This document shows, one piece after another, positions 1 through 5,265 of a DNA stretch of 6,489 nucleotides. The DNA is taken from the NCBI RefSeq assembly GCF_937920395.1, contig NZ_CALEVF010000165.1:1-6489 (forward strand). The letters are read 5' to 3'. Origin of the DNA: an uncultured Clostridium sp. GTDB lineage: Bacteria; Bacillota; Clostridia; Clostridiales; Clostridiaceae. A program made the position numbers and the translations under genes. Positions within the stretch are counted from its first letter, which is position 1, and every line of letters starts with the position of its first letter. Below the pieces are notes generated by a model. The model was not told the DNA's origin. It was given only the letters and a program-made list of their open reading frames with translations, and ran no database searches.

Positions 1-4
1 ATAT

Positions 5-40
5 AAAGTTATCCACTAAAAGAGGATAACTTTCTTGATT
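5..40 (+). terminator. Terminator-like hairpin at the left edge
   Basis: AAAGTTATCC (5-14) pairs perfectly with GGATAACTTT (24-33) across a 9-nt loop, followed by the T-rich CTTGATTTT. It could end a plus-strand gene lying left of the window, or stop leftward transcription from the hydrolase gene. The stem is AT-rich and the U-tract is interrupted by C, G and A, so this is a moderate call. TTATCCAC (9-16) can alternatively pair with GTGGATAA (43-50), so two mutually exclusive folds exist. Confidence 0.45.
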
Positions 41-50
41 TTGTGGATAA

Positions 51-341
51 ATATTTAATTATCTCAAAATATATTAAAATAGTCACAGAAAAATCTTTCC
101 GATGTGTATTAAATTAAAACCAAAAATAACAAATTTCATTAAGAAATTCTACTATTTCGCTCTTATAAAATTCTGAAAATTCAAACATTGGCTCAATTCC
201 TAGGTTTCATTAATCTCAATTCAAAGTGTTAATATATGACAAGATTTTTATGCTAAAAAGTATCCATTTTCCCCAATGTGTATCGCCATTCTCCTATGTG
301 CCTTGCAAATGAACTTGAAACATGAATTTAATTAAGAAATT
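51..341. other. Gene-free stretch, no firm feature
   Basis: No ORF of convincing length or with a well-placed ribosome binding site is visible on either strand. The longest thing noted is a 24-codon minus-strand frame (114-188) starting MFEFSEFYKSE, which lacks a good ribosome binding site and has no recognisable family. It could be a gene remnant or chance. The segment 294-321 resembles 1337-1364 (both roughly CTATNNTGCCTT, a few bases, then ACTTGAAA), so the end of this stretch probably belongs to the same degenerate repeat neighbourhood as the 1.3-2.1 kb region. Confidence 0.4.
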
Positions 342-450
342 CTTGTGTAACCCACTCAGCCTACGGCTAAATGATTTTACATGGAATAAACTTAGATTCT
401 GTTAACGAATTATCGACTATCCTAGCGACCTACATACCGAACCTTTACAG
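342..450 (+). repeat. Structured repeat, partial copy A (3' half)
   Basis: From about 375 to 449 this copy matches the 3' half of the full element at 2010-2083. The shared parts include CATGGAATAAACTTAG, TCTGTTAACGAATTATCGAC, CTATCCTAGCGACCTACAT and a final ACCTTTA in place of ACCTTCA. The 5' partner strand (TGAAGGT...GTAGG) is absent, so the outer helices cannot form. Upstream it carries the CAGCCTACGGCTA module (357-369), which holds a small AGCC/GGCT hairpin with a TAC loop. TGTAA (346-350) could pair with TTACA (377-381) around it, the position taken by TGTAAAATTC/GAATTTCACA in the full copy. It ends 6 bases from the stop codon of the minus-strand hydrolase gene, so it lies in or beyond that gene's 3' untranslated region. 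Confidence 0.7.
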
Positions 451-455
451 ATTAT

Positions 456-1244
456 TTATCTAGAAGGTGATGAATACATATTGTAATACAGCATTTCTTT
501 TCTATCGTCTTTAAATTTAAATTTTTCTCGAACTGCGATTACATCGTCTTGATTGATCTCAGCGATAACTAAACCTTCCTCGCCGTATAAGCTAGCTACT
601 ACATTTCCTAATGGATCTACAATCATAGAATCACCACTGTAGGTTAATCTATTGCTTTCACCAACTCGGTTTATTCCAGCAATAAAACATTGATTTTCTA
701 TGGCTCTTGCTTTTAGCAAAGTAATCCAATGTTCGCGACGTTCTTTAGGCCAATTAGCTGCAACGGTAATTAGAGTAGCAGTTTTTGATGCTAGTTGAAA
801 TATTTCTGGAAATCGTAAATCGTAGCAGATGAAAGGAGTTATATTGAAATTAAAAGCAGTAAAATGTTTTATTGCATTTCCACTTTCGTAAAATTTACTT
901 TCATCTCCATAAGAGAATGGATGAATTTTAGCGTAATTCACAAGCTCAATCTCTTTAGGTGCTACTACTATGTATTTATTTTTAGAATGTGATGTGCCTT
1001 CTACATATCCAAAACCTATGGAGATGTCGTATTTGGTACTCATTTCCTTGAAAAATTTAATAGTTTCATTTTCATCCTCTCCTATATAAGAGGTATTCAT
1101 AGAAAAACCTGTTAAAGTCATTTCAGGGAAAAAAATTATATCCACATTTTCAGAAAATGCTTGCGCTATAAATTGCTTTGTTGTTTCTTTATTGATAGAC
1201 TTATCTTCAAAGGCAATATCTAATTGAGCCAAGGCTAATTTCAT
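456..1244 (-). CDS. Carbon-nitrogen hydrolase, Nit2/YafV-like
   Basis: A 262-residue nitrilase-superfamily enzyme, expected to be cytoplasmic and to hydrolyse an amide bond. The catalytic triad is visible in the expected order: Glu41 in FFPEMTLTGFS, Lys106 in YAKIHPF, and Cys140 in FICYDLRFPE. The block ANWPKERREHW followed by KARAIENQCFIAGINRVG (residues 163-195) is typical of the Nit2/YafV subgroup, whose characterised members act as omega-amidases on 2-oxo-acid amides such as 2-oxoglutaramate. That substrate is inference from the subgroup. The length is normal for the family and both ends look intact. The start is supported by AGGGAG (1253-1258) eight bases before the ATG. It stands alone on its strand, divergent from the plus-strand genes. 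Structured-repeat material flanks it on both sides: copy A abuts its stop codon, and the repeat-filled intergenic region lies upstream. Confidence 0.93.
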   Translation of the reverse strand: MKLALAQLDIAFEDKSINKETTKQFIAQAFSENVDIIFFPEMTLTGFSMNTSYIGEDENETIKFFKEMSTKYDISIGFGYVEGTSHSKNKYIVVAPKEIELVNYAKIHPFSYGDESKFYESGNAIKHFTAFNFNITPFICYDLRFPEIFQLASKTATLITVAANWPKERREHWITLLKARAIENQCFIAGINRVGESNRLTYSGDSMIVDPLGNVVASLYGEEGLVIAEINQDDVIAVREKFKFKDDRKEMLYYNMYSSPSR

Positions 1245-1307
1245 GTTGTTAACTCCCTTTTTTATTGGTTAAATTATTTTTACTAATAATATATATCCAT
1301 AATACAT

Positions 1308-1316
1308 ATTATATCA
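1308..1316 (-). promoter_or_regulatory. Candidate extended -10 promoter of the hydrolase gene
   Basis: Read on the minus strand this is TGATATAAT, a perfect TATAAT with the TGn extension, 64 bases upstream of the hydrolase start codon. No good -35 hexamer is seen 16-18 bases further upstream, which an extended -10 can tolerate. In DNA this AT-rich the match could be chance. Confidence 0.38.
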
Positions 1317-1400
1317 GAGTAATGTATTAAAATTCTCTATCATGCCTTCAAAATTACTTGAAATAGAAAAATTGAGGGTATACTACATTTATGAATATTC

Positions 1401-1472
1401 CCATATACATAATTTATAATCATTGAAGGTAAAAGTATGTAGGATACTTAATCTTCATATGTTACTTAGAAT
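1401..1472 (+). repeat. Structured repeat, mini copy E
   Basis: This copy has the conserved left end CCATATACATAATTTATAAT (1401-1420) shared with the full copy at 1841-1860, then TGAAGGT (1424-1430) and GTAGG (1439-1443). Almost the whole interior is missing. ATCTTCA (1451-1457) follows, so the outer helix still closes with one G-U pair in place of G-C, a change that preserves pairing at RNA level. Downstream it shares TTACTTAGAAT (1462-1472) with the flanks of the other copies. It looks like an internal-deletion derivative. Confidence 0.6.
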
Positions 1473-1491
1473 AGTACCATATTTTGGCAAG

Positions 1492-1512
1492 AATAGTAGA
1501 TAAACATACTTA
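1492..1512 (+). repeat. Flank repeat shared with the brkB-proximal copy
   Basis: A 21-bp segment (AATAGTAGATAAAC, one variable base, TACTTA) that recurs at 2096-2116 with a single substitution. Each lies downstream of a structured-repeat copy, which shows that the repeated unit extends past the foldable part. Confidence 0.6.
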
Positions 1513-1527
1513 AATTATAAAAATAAA

Positions 1528-1560
1528 TAAATTTTGTTTAACTAACGCAGCCTACGGCTA
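1528..1560 (+). repeat. AGCC-TAC-GGCT module, copy 2
   Basis: This matches copies at 342-369 and 1719-1754: an A/T-rich lead, then TTTAACTAACGCAGCCTACG and GCTA. CAGCCTACGGCTA (1548-1560) is identical in all three and forms a 4-bp stem with a 3-nt loop. Here it is fused directly to the left end of the next structured copy, which begins TATACATAAT at 1561. Confidence 0.65.
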
Positions 1561-1690
1561 TATACATAATTTATAATCGTTGAAGGTGAAAGCAAGTAGG
1601 AAAGTGACAGATAGTATATAATGAATCTGTTAACGAATGACCAACTATCCTAGCGACCTACATGCTGAACCTTCATGCTTTACTTAGAAT
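1561..1690 (+). repeat. Structured repeat, internally deleted copy B
   Basis: The left end (1561-1622) is identical to the full copy through TGAAGGTGAAAGCAAGTAGG and AAAGTGACAGATAGTATATA. It then jumps at about 1625 to the right half (TCTGTTAACGAAT... to ACCTTCAT at 1676). About 125 bases present in the full copy between roughly 1907 and 2032 are missing. Helices TGAAGGT/ACCTTCA (1581-1587 with 1669-1675), GTAGG/CCTAC (1596-1600 with 1657-1661) and GATAGT/ACTATC (1610-1615 with 1644-1649) are kept; the inner ATAAT helix is not. The TATAAT box before the first helix is retained at 1572-1577. The shared flank TACTTAGAAT follows at 1681-1690. Confidence 0.7.
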
Positions 1691-1718
1691 TACCTTATTA
1701 TATTTAAAATGTAGTAAT

Positions 1719-1765
1719 AAATAATTTTCTTGTAACTCACGCAGCCTACGGCTAAAAGATTTTAG
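1719..1765 (+). repeat. AGCC-TAC-GGCT module, copy 3
   Basis: TTGTAACTCACGCAGCCTAC continuing to GGCTAAAAGATTTTA, matching 342-379 closely. CAGCCTACGGCTA is at 1742-1754. No right half follows, so this is a truncated remnant of the variant seen in copy A. Confidence 0.6.
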
Positions 1766-1840
1766 GACTTAAGGGACACCATTACTATGAATTTCATTTA
1801 TATGTATTTAAAACAACTTGAAATAATAGATAACATGTTG

Positions 1841-2120
1841 CCATATACATAATTTATAATCGTTGAAGGTGAAAGCAAGTAGGAAAGTGACAGATAGTAT
1901 ATAATGAGTTTTACAGAGTCTTAGTTTATGTAGTGTAAAATTCTCGTAAGATGCCTAGGAAGGGCATCTAGCACGTCTGAGACAGGAAGTCGAATTAGTG
2001 CGTTAGGGAATTTCACATGGAATAAACTTAGAGTCTGTTAACGAATTATCGACTATCCTAGCGACCTACATGCCGAACCTTCATAGGATACCTAAAATAG
2101 TAGATAAACCTACTTAGAAT
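1841..2120 (+). repeat. Structured repeat, full-length copy D (possible ncRNA)
   Basis: The most complete copy of the family. Predicted pairings, outside to inside, are TGAAGGT (1864-1870) with ACCTTCA (2077-2083); GTAGG (1879-1883) with CCTAC (2065-2069); GATAGT (1893-1898) with ACTATC (2052-2057); and ATAAT (1901-1905) with ATTAT (2045-2049). Further in, GTT (1908-1910) pairs with AAC (2040-2042), a 16-nt helix (1913-1928 with 2023-2038) has two mismatches, and TGTAAAATTC (1934-1943) pairs with GAATTTCACA (2008-2017) with one mismatch. The apex has hairpin AGATGCC/GGCATCT (1949-1955 with 1963-1969) and GCAC/GTGC (1971-1974 with 1998-2001). The rod spans about 220 nt. The shared downstream flank runs to 2120, ending 23 bases before the brkB-like start codon. 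It could be a structured RNA, a leader element or a MITE-like mobile sequence; I do not recognise a named family. Confidence 0.7.
1855..1860 (+). promoter_or_regulatory. Conserved TATAAT -10 box of the structured repeat
   Basis: A perfect TATAAT within a 16-base block (TATACATAATTTATAAT) shared by the three copies that keep their left end (1415-1420, 1572-1577, 1855-1860). In each it lies 3 bases before TGAAGGT, so an RNA starting 6-8 bases downstream would begin at or just inside the first helix. No conserved -35 hexamer is seen. This could serve a free small RNA or the brkB-like gene, or simply be part of a mobile repeat. Confidence 0.38.
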
Positions 2121-2143
2121 ACAACAAAAGGAAGGGGTGCTAT

Positions 2144-2977
2144 ATGTTTAAGAAATCAAAAGAACTTTTCAGTAGAATTATAGATGATGATATTACCGCA
2201 TTAGCAGGTCAGCTTGCTTATGATTTATTGTTATCATTTTTCCCTTTTTTATTGTTGCTTCTTACAATGATTAGTTATAGTGATTTAAAAAGTACAGATA
2301 TTCTTGTATATGTACAACAAATAATGCCAGCGAGTACTGTTGATTTAATTTATACTACTATTAAAAATGCGTCAAGTTCTACTAGTCATTTAGTGTCATT
2401 GAGTATAGTAGGTATAGTCTGGTCAGGCTCTAGTGGCTTTAGAGCTGTAATTAAGGGGCTAAATAAAGCTTATGATGAGGAAGAGACAAGACCTTATTGG
2501 AAGACTATAGTTATATCGGTGTTATTTATGCTAAGTCTTGCGTTTGCAATTGTTGCTTCAGTAGCATTGGTGGTATTTGGACAAATGATAGGAAGAACTA
2601 TTGCGAGCAGGTTAAATCTATCTAGTGCCTTTATATTGAATTGGGATATTATAAGATATCTAGTATCTGTAGTTGGAATGGCAATCACCTTTGCAGCGTT
2701 ATATCATTTTACTCCTTGTAGAAGATTAACATGGAAAGAGGTAATTCCTGGAGCTGTAATTAGTACTTTGTGTTGGCTTGTGGCTTCTTTGGGTTTCGCA
2801 TATTATGTAAACAATTTTAATAATTACTCCGTTCTATATGGTGGAATAGGTGCAGTTATAGTGCTTATGTTATGGCTTTATATAACTTCTATAATAATAT
2901 TATTAGGTGGAGAAATTAATGCGCTGTTAGCATTTGAAAAACAGGGTAAACAAAAGGCTAGGTGCAAAAAATATTAA
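2144..2977 (+). CDS. YihY/BrkB-family integral membrane protein
   Basis: A 277-residue inner-membrane protein of the YihY/UPF0761 (old name virulence factor BrkB) family. The biochemical function is not settled; the older RNase BN label belongs to a different gene. Family landmarks are the N-terminal LAYDLLLSFFPFLLLLL segment (residues 24-40), IVWSGSSGFRAVIKGLNKAYD (91-111), and the closing YGGIGAVIVLMLWLYITSIIILLGGEINA block (232-260). Hydrophobic stretches near 25-43, 83-95, 121-147, 168-188, 200-222 and 231-256 suit the usual six-helix topology. A short basic tail (KQGKQKARCKKY) would be cytoplasmic. The start has AGGAAGGGG (2129-2137) six bases upstream. It is monocistronic, closed by a strong terminator. 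The full structured repeat lies directly upstream and would form its leader if the TATAAT at 1855 is its promoter. Confidence 0.92.
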   Translation: MFKKSKELFSRIIDDDITALAGQLAYDLLLSFFPFLLLLLTMISYSDLKSTDILVYVQQIMPASTVDLIYTTIKNASSSTSHLVSLSIVGIVWSGSSGFRAVIKGLNKAYDEEETRPYWKTIVISVLFMLSLAFAIVASVALVVFGQMIGRTIASRLNLSSAFILNWDIIRYLVSVVGMAITFAALYHFTPCRRLTWKEVIPGAVISTLCWLVASLGFAYYVNNFNNYSVLYGGIGAVIVLMLWLYITSIIILLGGEINALLAFEKQGKQKARCKKY

Positions 2978-3001
2978 ATTATATGAGTTGTAAGAGATAT
3001 A

Positions 3002-3035
3002 AAAAAAGCAGAAAGAGAGATCTTTCTGCTTTTTT
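3002..3035 (+). terminator. Intrinsic terminator after the brkB-like gene
   Basis: GCAGAAAGA (3008-3016) pairs perfectly with TCTTTCTGC (3021-3029) around a GAGA loop, flanked by a run of A upstream and TTTTTT downstream (3030-3035). It begins 24 bases after the stop codon. The A and T runs extend the stem and make it potentially bidirectional. Confidence 0.9.
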
Positions 3036-3200
3036 ACGTGAAAACGAAGTTGTTAACTGCAAGTAAATGATAGTGAGTACAATATTGTTAGAATAACACT
3101 GGTAACACATTAAATTGTCTTCTAAGGTGAGACTAACAGTAGTTTAATTTGTAGTAATAAATTTAATTGCATTAAGGATAATGATAAAAACAAATTGTAA

Positions 3201-3227
3201 ACACAAAATGAAATACGAGTTTTGTGT
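3201..3227. promoter_or_regulatory. 8-bp inverted repeat upstream of the galU promoter
   Basis: ACACAAAA (3201-3208) and TTTTGTGT (3220-3227) are perfect inverted copies separated by 11 bases, and the second arm ends 26 bases before the candidate -35 hexamer. No U-tract follows, so a terminator is unlikely. An operator for an unknown regulator is possible. ACACATTTTGT further down (3259-3269) is a partial echo. Confidence 0.3.
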
Positions 3228-3253
3228 CGAAAATTCACAAACTTAATAGAATA

Positions 3254-3285
3254 TTAACACACATTTTGTAGCATTATGGTATAAT
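3254..3285 (+). promoter_or_regulatory. Probable promoter of the galU operon
   Basis: A perfect -10 TATAAT (3280-3285) is preceded by TGG, giving the extended form TGnTATAAT. A -35-like TTAACA (3254-3259, one mismatch to TTGACA) lies 20 bases upstream, longer than the ideal 17; the extended -10 can compensate. The start of transcription would be near 3292, about 300 bases before galU. Confidence 0.5.
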
Positions 3286-3336
3286 CAACATAGTGATTAA
3301 AACAATATTAATTATTAATTACTGAGGTAATCGTAT

Positions 3337-3363
3337 ATGATGGTTTTTTATCGTCCTGTATAA
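3337..3363 (+). CDS. Possible 8-residue leader peptide
   Basis: An ATG at 3337 opens the frame MMVFYRPV then TAA. GAGGT (3324-3328) sits eight bases upstream, the normal spacing, and the frame falls about 45 nt into the predicted galU leader. It shows no run of one amino acid that would suggest classical attenuation and no clear terminator follows, so it may be chance. It is reported because the ribosome binding site and spacing are good. Confidence 0.2.
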   Translation: MMVFYRPV

Positions 3364-3590
3364 GAAAGAGAAAACATAGTAAAATATAATATTAATTTGA
3401 TAAATGTATAATGATAAATTGTCATGTTTGCATTCTGAAGGGGCTTTTATTTTCAAAATACAACTGAGATAAAATTACATTTTATTAAATTAAATATATA
3501 AATTCAAAATAGCTTTAAAAATGTAAATGTGTGAGACGAAAAATATAGACATGATAAAAAAATGATTTGCATAACAAAGGAGAAATTTAA

Positions 3591-4499
3591 ATGAAAGTTA
3601 GAAAAGCAATTATACCAGCAGCAGGACTTGGAACAAGATTTTTACCAGCAACAAAGGCATTACCTAAAGAAATGTTACCTATAGTTGATAAGCCTACAAT
3701 GCAATACATTATTGAAGAAGCGATTGCTTCAGGCATAGAGGAGATATTAATTATTACAGGAAGAAATAAAAAGTCTATTGAAGATCATTTTGATAAATCG
3801 GTAGAGCTTGAACTTGAACTTGAGAATAAACATAAAGATGGACTTCTTAAACAGGTCCGTGATATATCAAATATGGTTAATATACATTTTATAAGACAAA
3901 AAGAACCCAAGGGACTTGGACATGCAATTAATTGTGCTAGAGCATTTGTGGGTAATGAGCCTTTTGCAGTAATGCTTGGTGATGATATAGTTGATGCTAA
4001 AACTCCATGTCTAAAACAACTTATGGATTGTTTTGAAGAGAAAGAATCAACAATCGTAGGGGTTCAAGAAGTGGCTAAAGAAAATGTTGATAAATATGGA
4101 ATAGTTGATGGAGTAAAAATTGACGATAGAGTATATAAAGTAAATGATCTTGTAGAAAAACCTGGAATAGAGGTTGCACCTTCCAATGTAGCTATACTTG
4201 GTAGATATATAATTACACCTGATATATTTGATATTTTAGATAATACACTTCCTGGTAAAGGCGGAGAAATTCAGTTAACGGATGCTTTAAAAACATTAAT
4301 AGGAAAGCAAGACATGTATGCATATGTGTTTGAAGGACGTAGATATGATGTTGGTGATAAATTAGGATTTCTTGAAGCAACAGTGGAATTTGCATTAAAA
4401 AGAGATGCTTTAAAAGTTCCATTTATGAGATATCTTCAAACTTTAAAAGATAATGATAATTTCAAGGATATATATGAAGAAATAGCTTGTGAAAAATAA
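3591..4499 (+). CDS. galU: UTP-glucose-1-phosphate uridylyltransferase
   Basis: A 302-residue cytoplasmic enzyme (GalU, called GtaB in Bacillus) that makes UDP-glucose and pyrophosphate from UTP and glucose-1-phosphate. UDP-glucose feeds capsule/exopolysaccharide, glycolipid and teichoic acid synthesis. The nucleotidyltransferase signature is intact: AAGLGTRFLPATKALPKEMLP (residues 10-30) with the GxGTR loop and Lys26. KGLGHAI (107-113) is the uridine-binding region, GDDIVD (130-135) supplies the metal-binding Asp, followed by VEKP (188-191), GRY (204-206), GEIQLTDAL (225-233) and the C-terminal YDVGDKLG (252-259). The length is as usual for the family. The start is supported by AAAGGAG (3577-3582) eight bases upstream. 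It is the first gene of a polysaccharide cluster; the phosphoglycosyl transferase gene starts 34 bases downstream with no terminator between, so they are probably co-transcribed. Confidence 0.96.
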   Translation: MKVRKAIIPAAGLGTRFLPATKALPKEMLPIVDKPTMQYIIEEAIASGIEEILIITGRNKKSIEDHFDKSVELELELENKHKDGLLKQVRDISNMVNIHFIRQKEPKGLGHAINCARAFVGNEPFAVMLGDDIVDAKTPCLKQLMDCFEEKESTIVGVQEVAKENVDKYGIVDGVKIDDRVYKVNDLVEKPGIEVAPSNVAILGRYIITPDIFDILDNTLPGKGGEIQLTDALKTLIGKQDMYAYVFEGRRYDVGDKLGFLEATVEFALKRDALKVPFMRYLQTLKDNDNFKDIYEEIACEK

Positions 4500-4533
4500 G
4501 AATTTTAAATGCCCTAAAAAGGAGGAGATATAG

Positions 4534-5202
4534 GTGCAAGAACCACAAAGAAGTTCAAGAGCCTCACGAACTCAGACTGATTTTGATTATGAGAAAAACA
4601 TAGGATATTTTATATTAAAAAGAATAATTGATCTTGTTGGAGCATTAAGTGGAATTATATTAATAAGTCCAGTGATGATTATTACTGCTATTTTAATAAA
4701 AGTTGATTCAAAGGGACCTGTTTTTTTTGCTCAAAGCAGAGTTGGTCAAGATGGAAAAAAATTTATGATGTATAAGTTTAGGTCTATGTGCACTGATGCA
4801 GAGGTTCTTTTAGGGAAACTTAAAAATGAAAATGAGATGTCAGGACCTATGTTTAAAATGAAAGATGATCCTAGAATAACGAAGGTTGGTAAGTTTGTAC
4901 GTAAAACAAGTATAGATGAACTTCCACAACTTTTTAATATATTAAAAGGGGAAATGTCCTTGGTTGGACCAAGGCCTAGTTTGCCAAAAGAAGTGGTACA
5001 ATTTACACCTTTTCAAAAGAGAAGATTAGTTGCAAAGCCAGGCTTAACTTGCTATTGGCAGGTTAGAGGTAGAAGTGATGTTAGTTTTGAAGAGTGGATG
5101 GAAATGGATGTTGAATACATAGAACAAAGAAATACATGGATAGATATAACCCTCATATTTAAGACGGTTGGAGTTTTATTTGGAGATGAGGGCGCAAGGT
5201 AG
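4534..5202 (+). CDS. Polyprenyl-phosphate sugar-1-phosphate transferase, short form
   Basis: A 222-residue bacterial sugar transferase of the monotopic phosphoglycosyl transferase family. These enzymes move a sugar-1-phosphate from a nucleotide sugar to undecaprenyl phosphate, the first membrane step of exopolysaccharide or capsule assembly. In order: a soluble N-terminus of about 25 residues, a hydrophobic re-entrant segment (about 28-56, with the helix-breaking Ser45-Pro46), GPVFFAQSRVGQDGK (61-75), YKFRSM (80-85), DDPRITKVGKFVRKTSIDELPQ (111-132) with the catalytic Asp128-Glu129 pair, SLVGPRP (142-148), and KPGLTCYWQVRGRS (168-181). Cys173 occupies a position usually Gly in KPGLTG-type motifs. 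The large N-terminal membrane domain of WbaP/CpsE-type enzymes is absent, so this is the compact type. The start is GTG, supported by AAAGGAGG (4518-4525) eight bases upstream. The sugar cannot be read from sequence; UDP-glucose from GalU is a reasonable guess. Confidence 0.93.
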   Translation: MQEPQRSSRASRTQTDFDYEKNIGYFILKRIIDLVGALSGIILISPVMIITAILIKVDSKGPVFFAQSRVGQDGKKFMMYKFRSMCTDAEVLLGKLKNENEMSGPMFKMKDDPRITKVGKFVRKTSIDELPQLFNILKGEMSLVGPRPSLPKEVVQFTPFQKRRLVAKPGLTCYWQVRGRSDVSFEEWMEMDVEYIEQRNTWIDITLIFKTVGVLFGDEGAR

Positions 5203-5204
5203 CG

Positions 5205-5233
5205 TTAACTCTAAATAATAATTAGCATATAAT
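5205..5233 (+). promoter_or_regulatory. Candidate internal promoter for rfbB
   Basis: TTAACT (5205-5210) and a perfect TATAAT (5228-5233) are separated by exactly 17 bases, with the likely start near 5240 and the rfbB start codon at 5266. It begins 3 bases after the stop codon of the upstream gene. rfbB may therefore be transcribed both by read-through from galU and from its own start. Confidence 0.5.
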
Positions 5234-5265
5234 ATAGGGCAAGTATAAATATGGAGGTAATTGAT

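Larger units (their letters stand above)
3036..3590 (+). other. Long intergenic and leader region before galU
   Basis: About 555 bases without a substantial gene. It contains an inverted repeat (3201-3227), a probable promoter (3254-3285), an 8-codon ORF with a good ribosome binding site (3337-3363), and then about 225 very AT-rich bases up to the galU ribosome binding site. If the promoter is right, galU has an approximately 300-nt leader. I see no clear intrinsic terminator inside it and cannot match it to a riboswitch class by eye. Confidence 0.5.

Noticed and set aside
114..188. 24-codon minus-strand frame starting MFEFSEFYKSE
   Set aside because: It has no convincing ribosome binding site, no recognisable family and no neighbouring partner; a gene remnant cannot be told from chance here.
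1787..1852. 21-codon plus-strand frame (MNFIYMYLKQLE...) ending in the left end of structured copy D
   Set aside because: The equivalent sequence upstream of copy E is in a different frame over its shared tail, so the protein is not conserved between copies.
1401..2084. CRISPR array
   Set aside because: The repeats are long, degenerate, of unequal length and spacing, and differ by internal deletions; no constant short repeat with uniform spacers and no cas gene is present.
1841..2084. Retron msr-msd or a group I/II intron
   Set aside because: No reverse transcriptase or intron-encoded protein is in the window, and I cannot identify the conserved catalytic core motifs of either intron class.
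2494..2688. Minus-strand 64-codon frame inside the brkB-like gene
   Set aside because: It lies wholly within a clear membrane-protein gene on the other strand and resembles no family; it is an antisense shadow frame.
3086..3098. TGTTA-GAA-TAACA inverted repeat as a Rex-type operator
   Set aside because: The spacing between half-sites is 3, while Rex sites have the TGTTA/TAACA arms farther apart, and it is nearly 170 bases upstream of the likely promoter.
4213..4422. Minus-strand 69-codon frame inside galU
   Set aside because: It is antisense to the conserved C-terminal part of galU, and its composition is typical of a reverse-frame shadow.
5251..5265. Upstream in-frame ATG adding MEVID to RfbB
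   Set aside because: This ATG overlaps the ribosome binding site ATGGAGG of the ATG at 5266, and the added residues precede the conserved family start MKTYLVTGGAGFIG.
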